From Prevotella sp. UBA1104 (GTDB lineage: Bacteria; Bacteroidota; Bacteroidia; Bacteroidales; Bacteroidaceae): 19,355 nucleotides of DNA. The notes beneath the pieces were generated by a model that saw only the letters and a list, made by a program, of their open reading frames with translations, was not told where the DNA came from and ran no database searches. Positions within the stretch are counted from its first letter, which is position 1; each line of letters opens with the position of its first letter. Shown here piece after piece: positions 6,501 to 14,620 of the stretch. The position numbers and the translations under genes were made by a program. The stretch covers positions 2,746-22,100 of the forward strand of contig DCBP01000075.1 in the NCBI GenBank assembly GCA_002314055.1. Direction: 5' to 3'.

Positions 6501-7370
6501 ATGGGTTTAAAAATCATCGTACTTGCCAAGCAGGTACCAGACACACGAAATGTGGGTAAGGACGCCATGACGGCAGAAGGCACCGTAAACCGTGCTGCAT
6601 TACCGGCTATTTTCAATCCTGAAGACTTGAATGCGCTGGAACAGGCGCTGCGTTTGAAAGACCAGAATCCAGGCTCTACCGTGGGTATCCTAACTATGGG
6701 ACCTCCACGTGCGGCTGAGATTATCCGACAGGGACTTTACCGCGGAGCGGATACCGGATGGCTGCTCACCGACAGACTCTTTGCCGGTGCCGACACACTC
6801 GCCACTTCTTACGCTCTCGCTACGGCTATAAAGAAAATCGGCGGTGCCGACGTTATCATCGGCGGACGTCAGGCTATCGACGGAGATACAGCACAGGTCG
6901 GTCCGCAGGTGGCTCAGAAGCTCGGACTCTCGCAGGTTACTTACGCTGAGGAAATAGAGAAATGCGAGAATGGAGTGCTCACCATTCGCCGACATATCGA
7001 CGGCGGAGTGGAGACGGTAGAGGCTCCTATGCCTATCGTAATCACCGTGAACGGAAGTGCTGCACCTTGCCGCCCCTGCAACGCTAAACTCGTGATGAAA
7101 TACAAGCGTGCCAACGTGCCGTTGGAGCGTACTGCCGACATGCCTTATGCCGAACTATACAACGAGCGCCCGTATCTGACGCTCAACCAGTGGTCGGTGG
7201 CTGATGTAGACGGCGACCCGCAGCAGTGCGGACTTGCCGGTTCGCCTACTAAGGTGAAGGCTGTAAAGAATATCGTGTTCCAGGCCAAGGAGAGCAAGAC
7301 GCTCACTGCTGCCGACACGGATATCGAGGGACTGGTAAAGGAATTGTTGGACGAAAAGATTATTGGATAA
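6501..7370 (+). CDS. etfB: Electron transfer flavoprotein subunit beta
   Basis: A 289-residue soluble EtfB/FixA protein that forms a dimer with EtfA and passes electrons between an acyl-CoA dehydrogenase and other carriers. Visible motifs: KQVPDT (10-15), NPEDLNALEQALRLKD (39-54), TMGPPRA (65-71), the loop DRLFAGADT (91-99) and GGRQAIDGDTAQVGP (121-135). The last two are the flavin/NAD-binding elements known from electron-bifurcating clostridial ETFs, where beta-bound FAD splits electrons from NADH; simple respiratory ETFs bind AMP there. It is the first gene of a three-gene operon, with 3 bases between its stop and the etfA start. A FixA role in nitrogen fixation is unlikely given the neighbouring dehydrogenase. 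The family call is firm; the bifurcating mode is inferred from motifs. Confidence 0.95.
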   Translation: MGLKIIVLAKQVPDTRNVGKDAMTAEGTVNRAALPAIFNPEDLNALEQALRLKDQNPGSTVGILTMGPPRAAEIIRQGLYRGADTGWLLTDRLFAGADTLATSYALATAIKKIGGADVIIGGRQAIDGDTAQVGPQVAQKLGLSQVTYAEEIEKCENGVLTIRRHIDGGVETVEAPMPIVITVNGSAAPCRPCNAKLVMKYKRANVPLERTADMPYAELYNERPYLTLNQWSVADVDGDPQQCGLAGSPTKVKAVKNIVFQAKESKTLTAADTDIEGLVKELLDEKIIG

Positions 7371-7373
7371 GAG

Positions 7374-8396
7374 ATGAACAACGTTTTTGTATATTGCGAG
7401 ATTGAGAACACCACGGTTGCCGAGGTTTCTCAGGAATTACTTACCAAGGGACGTAAACTCGCCAACCAGCTTGGAGTGGAACTCCACGCTATCGTTGCCG
7501 GAACGGGCATTAAGAACAAGGTGGAGGACCAGATCCTGCCTTATGGCGTTGACAAACTCTTCGTTTTTGATGCCGAGGGACTCTTCCCTTATACTTCGGC
7601 TCCGCATACCGACATCCTCGTGAACCTCTTTAAGGAGGAGAAACCACAGATTTGCCTTATGGGAGCTACCGTTATCGGACGCGACCTCGGACCGAGGGTT
7701 TCTTCTTCGCTCACCAGCGGACTTACTGCCGACTGCACTCAACTGGAGATTGGCGACTACGACGACAAGAAGACGGGCACTCACTACGACAATCTGCTCT
7801 ATCAAATCCGTCCGGCTTTCGGCGGAAACATCGTGGCTACTATCGTTAACCCGGAACATCGTCCACAGATGGCTACCGTGCGTAGCGGCGTTATGCAGAA
7901 GGCTCTCTATGAGGGCGAGGCTAAACACGAGGTGGTTTATATGGATGTGGCTAAGTATGTGCCTGCCACTGACTATATCGTGAAGGTTATCGACCGCCAC
8001 GTGGAAGCAGCAAAGCATAATCTGAAGGGCGCTCCTATCGTTGTTGCCGGCGGTTACGGCGTGGGCAGCAAAGAGGGCTTCGACCAGCTGTTCCAGCTCG
8101 CCAAGGAACTTCACGGAGAAGTGGGCGCAAGCCGTGCTGCCGTTGATGCGGGATGGGTTGACCACGACCGCCAGATTGGTCAGACGGGTGTTACCGTGCA
8201 TCCTAAGGTGTATATCGCATGCGGTATCTCCGGACAGATTCAGCACATCGCAGGAATGCAAGACTCGGGCATCATCATATCCATCAACAGCGACCCTGAC
8301 GCTCCTATCAACAAGATTGCCGACTATGTTATAAACGGCACCGTGGAGGAGGTTGTTCCGAAACTGATAAAATACTATAAGCAGAATTCTAAATAA
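7374..8396 (+). CDS. etfA: Electron transfer flavoprotein subunit alpha
   Basis: A 340-residue EtfA/FixB partner of the preceding EtfB. The N-terminal half (1-200) is the ETF domain, with MGATVIGRDLGPRVSSSL (96-113) and RPAFGGNIVATI...RPQMATVRSGVM (146-174), a stretch close to that of bifurcating clostridial EtfA. The C-terminal half binds FAD: VVAGGYGVGSKEGF (223-236), GEVGASRAAVDAGW (248-261), GQTG (269-272), GISGQIQHIAGM (284-295) and NSDPDAPI (305-312). The GGRG usually seen in the first loop is GGYG here, a small variation at the FAD edge. No ferredoxin domain is attached. The stop TAA directly abuts the ATG of the dehydrogenase, so translation is probably coupled. Confidence 0.95.
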   Translation: MNNVFVYCEIENTTVAEVSQELLTKGRKLANQLGVELHAIVAGTGIKNKVEDQILPYGVDKLFVFDAEGLFPYTSAPHTDILVNLFKEEKPQICLMGATVIGRDLGPRVSSSLTSGLTADCTQLEIGDYDDKKTGTHYDNLLYQIRPAFGGNIVATIVNPEHRPQMATVRSGVMQKALYEGEAKHEVVYMDVAKYVPATDYIVKVIDRHVEAAKHNLKGAPIVVAGGYGVGSKEGFDQLFQLAKELHGEVGASRAAVDAGWVDHDRQIGQTGVTVHPKVYIACGISGQIQHIAGMQDSGIIISINSDPDAPINKIADYVINGTVEEVVPKLIKYYKQNSK

Positions 8397-10106
8397 ATGG
8401 CAAACTATTATACAGATCATCCGGAGTTTGATTTCTATCTTAATCACCCGGAAATGAAGAGAATCGTTGAGCTCAAAGAGCGCAACTTTGCAGATAAAGA
8501 CAAGTTTGAAGACGCACCGGTAGATTTCGACGATGCTATCGAAAACTACAAGCGTGTGCTCGACATTACTGGCGACATTGCTGCCAATATCCTCGAACCA
8601 AACAGCGAAGAAGTTGACCTCGAGGGCCCACACCTCGTGGAGGGACGCATGCACTATGCTTCGAAGACTTACGAGAATATCGAGGCTACACGCAAGGCTG
8701 GACTTTGGGGTATCTCTATGCCTCGCAGATACGGCGGACTGAACCTGCCTATCACTCCTTATTCTATGGCTTCGGAGATTGTTGCCACGGCGGATGCCGG
8801 TTTCCAGAATATCTGGAGCCTTCAGGACTGTATCGAGACTCTCTATGAGTTCGGCAGCGAGGAGCAGCGCCAGAAGTATATCCCGCGTGTTTGTGCCGGT
8901 GAGACGATGAGTATGGACCTCACGGAGCCGGATGCCGGTTCCGACCTGCAGCGCGTTATGCTCAAGGCTACTTATAGCGAGGAGGAGGGATGCTGGCTGC
9001 TCAACGGTGTGAAGCGTTTCATCACCAACGGCGACTCGGATATTCACCTCGTACTGGCTCGTTCTGAGGCTGGCACCCACGACGGACGCGGTCTCTCGAT
9101 GTTTATCTACGACAAGAACCAGGGCGGCGTTACCGTGCGCCACATCGAGAACAAGCTCGGTATCCACGGCTCTCCTACCTGTGAGCTTGTATATAAGAAC
9201 GCTAAGGCTGAACTCTGCGGAAGCACTCGCATGGGTCTTATCAAATATGTAATGGCACTGATGAACGGTGCTCGTCTAGGTATTGCCGCACAGAGTGTCG
9301 GCGTGAGCCAGGCTGCCTACAACGAGGCTCTTGCCTATGCTCGCGAGCGCAAGCAGTTTGGCGAGGCTATCGTTAACTTCCCGGCCGTTTACGACATGAT
9401 TGCCAAGATTAAGGCTAAGCTCGATGCCGGACGAAGCATCTTGTATCAGACGGCTCGTTACGTTGACATCTACAAGGCTCTCGACGATATCGCCCGTGAG
9501 CGCAAGCTTACTCTAGATGAGCGCAAGGAGCAGAAGAAGTATGCTCGTCTTGCCGATGCCTTCACTCCTATCGCCAAAGGTATGAACTCGGAATATGCTA
9601 ACCAGAATGCTTACGACTGCATCCAGGTTCACGGCGGTTCGGGATTCATCATGGAATACAAGTGTCAGCGTCTGTACCGCGATGCACGCATCTTCTCTAT
9701 CTATGAGGGTACTACTCAGTTGCAGGTGGTTGCCGCTATCCGCTACATCACCAACGGCACTTATCTCTCTATAATGAAGGAGATGGTTGAGAAGGAGGTT
9801 TCTGAGGATATGAAGTCGCTGCAGGTTCGCATCCAGAAGATGATCGAGCTCTACGAGCAGTCGCTGGAGTATGTTAAGCAGGCTGAGAACCAGGAGGTTC
9901 AGGACTTCCTCGCTCGTCGCCTATACGACATGACTGCCGACATTCTTATGTCGCTGCTCATCGTGAGCGACGCTTCTGCCGCTCCGGAACTCTTCGCCAA
10001 GAGCGCACAAGTTTACGTTCGCATGGCTGAAGAGGAAGTAATCGGCCACAGCTGCTACGTAAAGAGCTTTATCGCTGAGGATCTGGTGAACTTCCGCGCT
10101 GAGTAA
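8397..10106 (+). CDS. Acyl-CoA dehydrogenase with C-terminal extension
   Basis: A 569-residue FAD enzyme that would oxidise an acyl-CoA to the enoyl-CoA, or in a bifurcating complex reduce the enoyl-CoA, exchanging electrons with the EtfAB encoded just upstream. Visible: MSMDLTEPDAGSD (171-183), the flavin/substrate region FITNGD (208-213), NGARLGIAAQSVGVSQAAY (290-308), ARERKQFGEAI (315-325), CIQVHGGSGF (408-417) and IYEGTTQLQ (435-443), where E437 is the expected catalytic base. Typical enzymes are about 380 residues; here there are about 80 extra N-terminal residues and 120 C-terminal residues (helical, about 450-569), a layout seen in the long ACAD branch that includes DmdC-like enzymes. 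The substrate cannot be read from sequence; a short-chain acyl-CoA is the likeliest guess. A strong terminator follows. Confidence 0.93.
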   Translation: MANYYTDHPEFDFYLNHPEMKRIVELKERNFADKDKFEDAPVDFDDAIENYKRVLDITGDIAANILEPNSEEVDLEGPHLVEGRMHYASKTYENIEATRKAGLWGISMPRRYGGLNLPITPYSMASEIVATADAGFQNIWSLQDCIETLYEFGSEEQRQKYIPRVCAGETMSMDLTEPDAGSDLQRVMLKATYSEEEGCWLLNGVKRFITNGDSDIHLVLARSEAGTHDGRGLSMFIYDKNQGGVTVRHIENKLGIHGSPTCELVYKNAKAELCGSTRMGLIKYVMALMNGARLGIAAQSVGVSQAAYNEALAYARERKQFGEAIVNFPAVYDMIAKIKAKLDAGRSILYQTARYVDIYKALDDIARERKLTLDERKEQKKYARLADAFTPIAKGMNSEYANQNAYDCIQVHGGSGFIMEYKCQRLYRDARIFSIYEGTTQLQVVAAIRYITNGTYLSIMKEMVEKEVSEDMKSLQVRIQKMIELYEQSLEYVKQAENQEVQDFLARRLYDMTADILMSLLIVSDASAAPELFAKSAQVYVRMAEEEVIGHSCYVKSFIAEDLVNFRAE

Positions 10107-10128
10107 CATTTATCAGCTAAATCAATAC

Positions 10129-10195
10129 AACGGCAATGGAGAATGGAGACACCATTTAATTAATTTGTCTCTAATTGTCTCCATTGTCGTTTTTT
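10129..10195 (+). terminator. Intrinsic terminator of the etf operon
   Basis: Arm 10129-10142 (AACGGCAATGGAGA) pairs with 10178-10191 (TCTCCATTGTCGTT) over 14 bp with one G-U pair, with further inner pairing (GGAGAC / GTCTCT), followed by a run of six T at 10190-10195. It starts 22 bases after the dehydrogenase stop. Confidence 0.8.
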
Positions 10196-10236
10196 ATATC
10201 TACTCCCTATTTGCATTATAATACACTAAAAAAATC

Positions 10237-10271
10237 GAGGGGCAGGCTGAAATCACTTCAGGCTGCCCCTC
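10237..10271 (-). terminator. GAGGGGCAG hairpin with U tract on minus strand
   Basis: GAGGGGCAGGCTGAA (10237-10251) pairs with TTCAGGCTGCCCCTC (10257-10271), one mismatch, 5-base loop. On the minus strand it is followed by GATTTTTTTAG, a good intrinsic terminator. It lies about 290 bases beyond the OmpA-family gene and may end read-through from it, or a short RNA from 10272-10480. Confidence 0.7.
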
Positions 10272-10301
10272 TTCCATTTAGCGTCATCTATGCCCATGCG
10301 T

Positions 10302-10319
10302 CTTGTGTCGAGACACAAG
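10302..10319. repeat. Short palindrome CTTGTGTC-GA-GACACAAG
   Basis: Perfect 8-bp arms around GA, within the 290-base gap downstream of the OmpA-family gene. Flanking CGTC and GACG can extend the pairing imperfectly. No gene is recognised here. Confidence 0.5.
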
Positions 10320-10387
10320 CAAAGACGGGAATGACAAATAGTTTTTCATCATCCCCGTCACACAATAGACATATCTGTAAGGAACAT

Positions 10388-10439
10388 GTCTGTAGTAGCC
10401 TCCTTTGCTGTATCGCTACAGCGCCGGAGGACTACAGAC
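10388..10439. other. Nested hairpin structure in the intergenic gap
   Basis: Outer arms GTCTGTAGT (10388-10396) and ACTACAGAC (10431-10439), middle arms CCTCC (10399-10403) and GGAGG (10426-10430), and an inner GCTGTA / TACAGC hairpin form one extended stem. It could be part of a small structured RNA or a remnant of a repeat. There is no coding support in either direction. Confidence 0.5.
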
Positions 10440-10481
10440 CAACATGAAAAATTATTAACCTCACCGTTTCACAACGGCATC

Positions 10482-10521
10482 AAAAACCATACCCGCCACA
10501 CACAAAAAAGCGGGAAATGGT
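10482..10521 (-). terminator. Terminator of the OmpA-family gene
   Basis: On the minus strand ACCATTTCCCGC pairs with GCGGGTATGGT across a U-rich loop and is followed directly by TTTTTG. It starts 40 bases after the stop codon of the OmpA-family gene. Confidence 0.7.
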
Positions 10522-10560
10522 ATATCTATAATAATCAAAAATTCTGTTTTGTCTGTAGCT

Positions 10561-11673
10561 TTACTCTGCCACACAGATGCTAACACGATTCATGTCGTTC
10601 TCTGCAAACGGCTGAACGCGAGAGCCTTCTGACTTCACCTCGATGCGGTCGCGACTGATTCCGTAGTCGGCAACGAACATGTTGGCTACTGCCTCTGCAC
10701 GCTCTTTTGCCAGACGGTCGTTGATGGCATCAGTACCGGTGCCGGCATCGGCATAACCCGTTACAACGAGTTTTGCTCCGTCGTGGTTCTTCAAGAACTC
10801 TGCAACTTCTTTTACCTTTGCCTGTTCAGCATCGGTAACTGTCGACTTGTTGATGGTGAAGAACACGTCGCGGCGAATCTTCTCAACCTTCTTCTCCTCA
10901 CGCTTCTCCTCTACGACCTGCGTTGGCTGCGGAACGATGACTTCCTCTACTGGAGCCGGGGCTGCTACTGGCTTATGACTCTTGCCCAAGTTTATCTTCA
11001 AACCAACGAGTCCGTTGAAATACCAGTCGGCATTTCCTGCCTTCTTTGAGTTGTACTTGTCGCTCAGCACATTGGCGTTTGCCTCAACACCGAGGCTCAC
11101 TCTCTTGCTCAAGCGGAAGTTTACGGCAACACCGCCCCTACCGACTGGGCGCACCTTTGTGCCGCTCCACAGATAGCGCATCTCGTAGCCCTGAGCAGCA
11201 AGAGCATTGGCATCATCATTTGCCCATGCTATGTTTGCTCCACCGCCGACGAAGGCGCTAACATTGACTACGCGGTTAGGGTTGTAACCGCAAATGGCGT
11301 TGCTCAGGTTGAACATGAAGTCAATACCCGGAGCAACATATTTATATTTATAAGTCGTGTTGGCTGGTGCAGATTCTGGAGTGAGCTTATAGCCATTCCA
11401 TCCGCCCATGCTCTGCCAGCCGTTCACCGCAAGGCGAACGCCAAACCATGGACGGAACTGATAACCGAATGTAACCTGAACGTTCGGTGAAATCAAGTCG
11501 CCGAACTTAGCTTCGCCCAGTGTATACTGTGCTCCGCCCTGCAACTGAATATAAGGATACGAATGGAACTTCACAGCCGTCGTATCGCTCTGTGCCATTG
11601 CCGTCATGCCGCTTGTCAGCATGACAGCTGCCATCAAAGTGGCTTTCAATGATCTTTTCATAAGCATTGTCAT
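10561..11673 (-). CDS. OmpA-family outer membrane protein
   Basis: A 370-residue protein with a signal peptide (residues 1-28; positively charged MKRS, hydrophobic core, cleavage after AMAQ). Residues about 38-235 show alternating aromatic/hydrophobic strands (YIQLQGGAQYTL, VQVTFGYQFRPWFGVRLAV, KRVSLGVEANANV, FNGLVGLKINLG) of an outer membrane beta-barrel. A Pro/Val/Glu-rich linker (240-265) leads to an OmpA C-terminal peptidoglycan-binding domain (about 268-370) with FFTINKSTVTDAEQAKV, LVVTGYADAGTGTDAINDRLAKERAEAV and NRVSICV. Its job is probably to tether the outer membrane to the cell wall. Three in-frame ATGs (11673, 11667, 11661) are possible starts; the third gives the most typical signal peptide. 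It stands alone, with its own terminator and an A/T-rich leader. Confidence 0.92.
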   Translation of the reverse strand: MTMLMKRSLKATLMAAVMLTSGMTAMAQSDTTAVKFHSYPYIQLQGGAQYTLGEAKFGDLISPNVQVTFGYQFRPWFGVRLAVNGWQSMGGWNGYKLTPESAPANTTYKYKYVAPGIDFMFNLSNAICGYNPNRVVNVSAFVGGGANIAWANDDANALAAQGYEMRYLWSGTKVRPVGRGGVAVNFRLSKRVSLGVEANANVLSDKYNSKKAGNADWYFNGLVGLKINLGKSHKPVAAPAPVEEVIVPQPTQVVEEKREEKKVEKIRRDVFFTINKSTVTDAEQAKVKEVAEFLKNHDGAKLVVTGYADAGTGTDAINDRLAKERAEAVANMFVADYGISRDRIEVKSEGSRVQPFAENDMNRVSICVAE

Positions 11674-11728
11674 ATTTTATATTTAACTTTTCCTTTTATA
11701 TTGTAGTATAAACTATCCTCCCTCGTCC

Positions 11729-11781
11729 TTTATCTCACCTTTATCTCTCCCATCTTTATCACTCCCATCTTTATCTTTATC
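11729..11781. repeat. TTTATC (GATAAA) repeat tract upstream of the OmpA-family gene
   Basis: Five TTTATC units occur at 11729, 11740, 11755, 11770 and 11776 within an almost pure pyrimidine tract; the purine strand is the sense strand of the gene (GATAAAG, GGGAG units). It lies 56-108 bases before the start codon, so it may be in the promoter or leader. I found no consensus -7 box nearer than a partial TAGTTTAT. Confidence 0.5.
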
Positions 11782-11812
11782 ACTCTCACCACCTTCACTT
11801 CTCAAGGTAATC

Positions 11813-11873
11813 ACTCCCCTCTCCTGCGGGGAGGGGGAAGCCGCTCAAGGAGCGGCACGGGGGAGGGGCTTTT
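11813..11873. repeat. GC-rich palindromic intergenic element
   Basis: A CTCCCCTC / GGGGAGGGG inverted pair is followed by a perfect hairpin GCCGCTC-AAG-GAGCGGC (about 11850-11867), then GGGGGAGGGGCTTTT. The G/C runs stand out from the surrounding DNA and resemble short dispersed repeats found between genes in many bacteria. The remaining part, 11874-12154, has no ORF or signal that I can support. Confidence 0.55.
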
Positions 11874-12154
11874 GTTGTGCTGCTATCGGAAGTCCTTCTC
11901 GCCGGAACCCACTTTCAGAATTCCGTCGTTTTTACGTGAAGGCAGTGCGACATTCGTCCTAGTACCCTGCCGTCTGCGACATTGCTCTACAATCCAGCAT
12001 TCAGAATCCAAGCATCCGCCACCTTCCGAAAGCCACACAACCGGGAATTAAAGGTTTTATTATGAAGCCATCAAGTCTACACAACAATGTTTTTTTCCAT
12101 CCATCGCCAAGACTATAAGCTCCTATTGAAAAAGAAATTTCAAAGAACGAGATT

Positions 12155-13705
12155 TTATTTTGACTTCACCGCACGAATTGGCAAGCCAAAACTGCGAGTC
12201 TTATGTGCTATTTGATAAATATCATCATTAGAGTTCATCATCAATGTGTATGCAGCCGAACGGTCATCAAGCGGGACAAAGACATAATCTGTATAGTATT
12301 CGCCCAACGTTCCTGCAAAGAATACGTCTGTCTGATTTTTATATCCAGCAAAAGGCATGAAGATACTATTACCATTCTTACCGGTAAACTTACATCCCTT
12401 CACTCCATCAACGGTTGTTACCATTCGAGTACACTCTCTAAGCAGTTCCTCATATTCCCATTTTGTCGGCATACGCCAATCACCACCCCACTGAACATGA
12501 GCAGCATCATACTGCGACCCGGCAATATGTCCTTCATTAATCAAATCAAAATACGTATAAGTTGATTCATCATAATTAGTCTTTGGTGAAGTCTCACCCC
12601 AAGCGAAGTAATCACCCGCCTCAGAAGATTTTGTTGCACCTATATTACAATTAGCCCATTTCACAGAAAGTCCCAAATCGACCTCACGTTCGTCAACAGG
12701 CGACGGTCCTGGACCAACGGCATCATCATAAACAGGACGGATAGGCATCCATACACTCTTTATAACATTTCTGAAATCTACAGAATTCTGAACCTTCATA
12801 TTAGCATAGAAAGCATTTGTCTCGCCACTACGTTCTGAAGTCCACAAAAAACAATCATTTCCGACATAAACATCACCTTCCTGATTTTTAAATCCTGCCC
12901 ATGGAATGAATATAGAATTACCGTTCTTGGCTGATACTATCCAACCAGTAACACCTGTATTGTCGTAATTCTCTGTATATTGCCAATCCAGGGTATTGAG
13001 TTCTTCAAACTCAGCCTTGGTAGGCATACGCCACTTGTCACCCCAAAAGCTGAATGCTGTATCATATTCAGAACCTGCAATATTGTCGTTGGTATTACCC
13101 ACAGCATAATCAGACGGAGAATTAGAACGAAGTACACCCGTAGGATCTCCCCATCCTGTATAGATTCCATATTCATCAGGGAATAAAGCACCGAGATTAT
13201 ACGAAGACCACTTAACAGACAAGCCTAAATCAACAGCCTGTGCTGCCGGATAATTTGTTGTTGGTGTGGAGAAAGACTTCGTAGAACTATAGACACGAAT
13301 GCCATTATAAACGACAAAGCCTCTGAAATAATAAGTCTTGCCAAGTTCAAGTCCGCTCATCAGACAAACCTGCTGAGAAACACCGTTATCGTTGACAAAC
13401 TCCTTAGCCTTGTCATTATCCAAATCATCCAGCGACTCGGCATAAGCAACACCTATTGTAGAAATACCTGTTAATTCACCCTTTGCTTCAATATTAGTTT
13501 TTGCATAAGTAGGATGAATTCTAAAAGCATCTGTTGCAGTAACTTTCACCAAGTCTTCTGCCTTAACGTCAAATGTGATACTGTCGATGTCGGATATCAT
13601 CTTCAATATCTTGCTGCCGTCTTTCATGTTCAGACAAACATTTATCTGAGCAGAAGCTGCAAGGGTCATCGCCATTGCAAATATTATAAGTATAATCTTT
13701 TTCAT
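12155..13705 (-). CDS. Secreted protein with tandem FISUMP-type domains
   Basis: A 516-residue exported protein: signal peptide 1-20 (cleavage after ASAQ), a short strand module with MKDGSKILKMISDIDSITFDV (28-48), a fibronectin-like segment (about 58-148), then two related domains at about 157-325 and 341-516. Each starts with [AE]VDLGLSVKW and repeats WG(D/G)xWRMPTKxE(F/Y)EEL and (A/G)KNGNSIF(I/M)P(W/F)AG(F/Y)KNQ. This is the style of the Fibrobacter succinogenes major paralogous domain (FISUMP), common in secreted Bacteroidales proteins and of unknown function. A Gly-Pro-rich linker (331-337) separates the copies. Its ATG overlaps the stop of the gene before it (ATGA), so it is the last gene of a coupled operon. 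No clear terminator follows. Confidence 0.8.
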   Translation of the reverse strand: MKKIILIIFAMAMTLAASAQINVCLNMKDGSKILKMISDIDSITFDVKAEDLVKVTATDAFRIHPTYAKTNIEAKGELTGISTIGVAYAESLDDLDNDKAKEFVNDNGVSQQVCLMSGLELGKTYYFRGFVVYNGIRVYSSTKSFSTPTTNYPAAQAVDLGLSVKWSSYNLGALFPDEYGIYTGWGDPTGVLRSNSPSDYAVGNTNDNIAGSEYDTAFSFWGDKWRMPTKAEFEELNTLDWQYTENYDNTGVTGWIVSAKNGNSIFIPWAGFKNQEGDVYVGNDCFLWTSERSGETNAFYANMKVQNSVDFRNVIKSVWMPIRPVYDDAVGPGPSPVDEREVDLGLSVKWANCNIGATKSSEAGDYFAWGETSPKTNYDESTYTYFDLINEGHIAGSQYDAAHVQWGGDWRMPTKWEYEELLRECTRMVTTVDGVKGCKFTGKNGNSIFMPFAGYKNQTDVFFAGTLGEYYTDYVFVPLDDRSAAYTLMMNSNDDIYQIAHKTRSFGLPIRAVKSK

Positions 13706-14214
13706 CTCGTGCGTACCTTTATGGTTTTATCGTTCACCTTAATTATATATAGTCCCTTCGGTAGGGATTGAAGTTTCACATTAATATTGTCTCCATCATA
13801 ATCGCAGTCAGCTTGCTGCAGAACACCGGAAACAGAATATACGGCAACATGAGGTGTGTCCTTTATCCCGGATATCACAACATTCTTGCCATTGACAAAT
13901 CTTACTGAATAACGCGCCTTGTTAACGTTATTGACAATTGTAGGAATCTGATACTCATAAAAACGAATCTTACGTATATCAGAAGATTTTATAGATTGCT
14001 CCTCCATCTCAAACTCTGCAGATGATACAATGAGATAACCGTCTTTGAATGTAACTTTAGGACGGTCTGCAAGTTGAAAATCCACATGCTCATCATTCTG
14101 CAAGTCGACAATCAACAATGGAGCATGACTGTCTGAATCCTCTGCTTTTGTCATTTGCGGACAAACAACAGAGAAAATCAATAACAGGCAAGTCAATAAA
14201 TTTCTCACTTTCAT
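13702..14214 (-). CDS. Small exported protein with T9SS-like C-terminus
   Basis: A 170-residue protein with a signal peptide (about 1-24), then a module common in Prevotella secreted proteins: LLIVDLQNDEHVDFQLADRPKVTFKDGYLIVSS...SDIRKIRFYE (33-86). The C-terminal part (about 95-170; VYSVSGVLQQ..., LPKGLYIIKVNDKTIKVRTR) resembles the type A sorting domain of the type IX secretion system, ending in a short basic strand. It probably reaches the outer surface or is processed on export. It is short, mostly sorting domain plus one module, so it could be a truncated carrier or an anchor subunit. It overlaps both neighbours by 4 bases (ATGA), which indicates translational coupling. Function unknown. 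Confidence 0.7.
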   Translation of the reverse strand: MKVRNLLTCLLLIFSVVCPQMTKAEDSDSHAPLLIVDLQNDEHVDFQLADRPKVTFKDGYLIVSSAEFEMEEQSIKSSDIRKIRFYEYQIPTIVNNVNKARYSVRFVNGKNVVISGIKDTPHVAVYSVSGVLQQADCDYDGDNINVKLQSLPKGLYIIKVNDKTIKVRTR

Positions 14215-14606
14215 TTTTCTTCTTTAGGTTTAAGCCAGCCAGTTATTATCAACTCTACAGGCTCTTTTCTCGAATCAGTATAGACATAGATGTCTTTCTC
14301 AAACAAGCCACTGCTATATGGTGACATATCGAGGGTTACATCCAATGTTCCTCTTTCTCCTTTCTTGTATTTCTTCTTTTTGTATGAAACCAGAGTACAT
14401 TCACAACTAACCTCAACCGTATCAATAACCATATTCTGTTTACTTATATTACGGAAATCTATAGTGAATGATTTCACAGGTTCATCCTTGTATATCGTAC
14501 CGATGTTTATAGTCAATGAATCAAAAGAGATACCTGTTTTCTCCTCGGCAGCTGCCGAAGCAAAACAAAAGTTCAGCATCAACAATATTGTATTCAGTCT
14601 TGACAT
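14211..14606 (-). CDS. DUF1573 domain protein, exported
   Basis: A 131-residue protein with a signal peptide (about 1-20; FASAAAEE) and one DUF1573 domain: FDSLTINIGTIYKDEPVKSFTIDFRNIS (28-55), then SCECTLVSYKKKKYKKGERGTLDVTLDM with the paired Cys of the usual C-x-C-T motif, and GLFEKDIYVYTDSRKEPVELIITG. The domain has an immunoglobulin/ASH-like strand order; its role is not known and it is common in Bacteroidetes periplasmic or surface proteins. It lies 14 bases after the lipoprotein gene and overlaps the next gene by 4 bases. Confidence 0.8.
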   Translation of the reverse strand: MSRLNTILLMLNFCFASAAAEEKTGISFDSLTINIGTIYKDEPVKSFTIDFRNISKQNMVIDTVEVSCECTLVSYKKKKYKKGERGTLDVTLDMSPYSSGLFEKDIYVYTDSRKEPVELIITGWLKPKEEK

Positions 14607-14620
14607 AAAGCATCTAATTC

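Noticed and set aside
7437..9167. A 576-codon ORF on the minus strand across etfA and the dehydrogenase gene
   Set aside because: It is antisense to two genes with clear family motifs; its product has no recognisable domain and arises from the codon bias of the sense genes.
10175..10447. A 90-codon plus-strand ORF downstream of the etf operon
   Set aside because: It starts inside the etf terminator and runs through several hairpins; no protein-like pattern.
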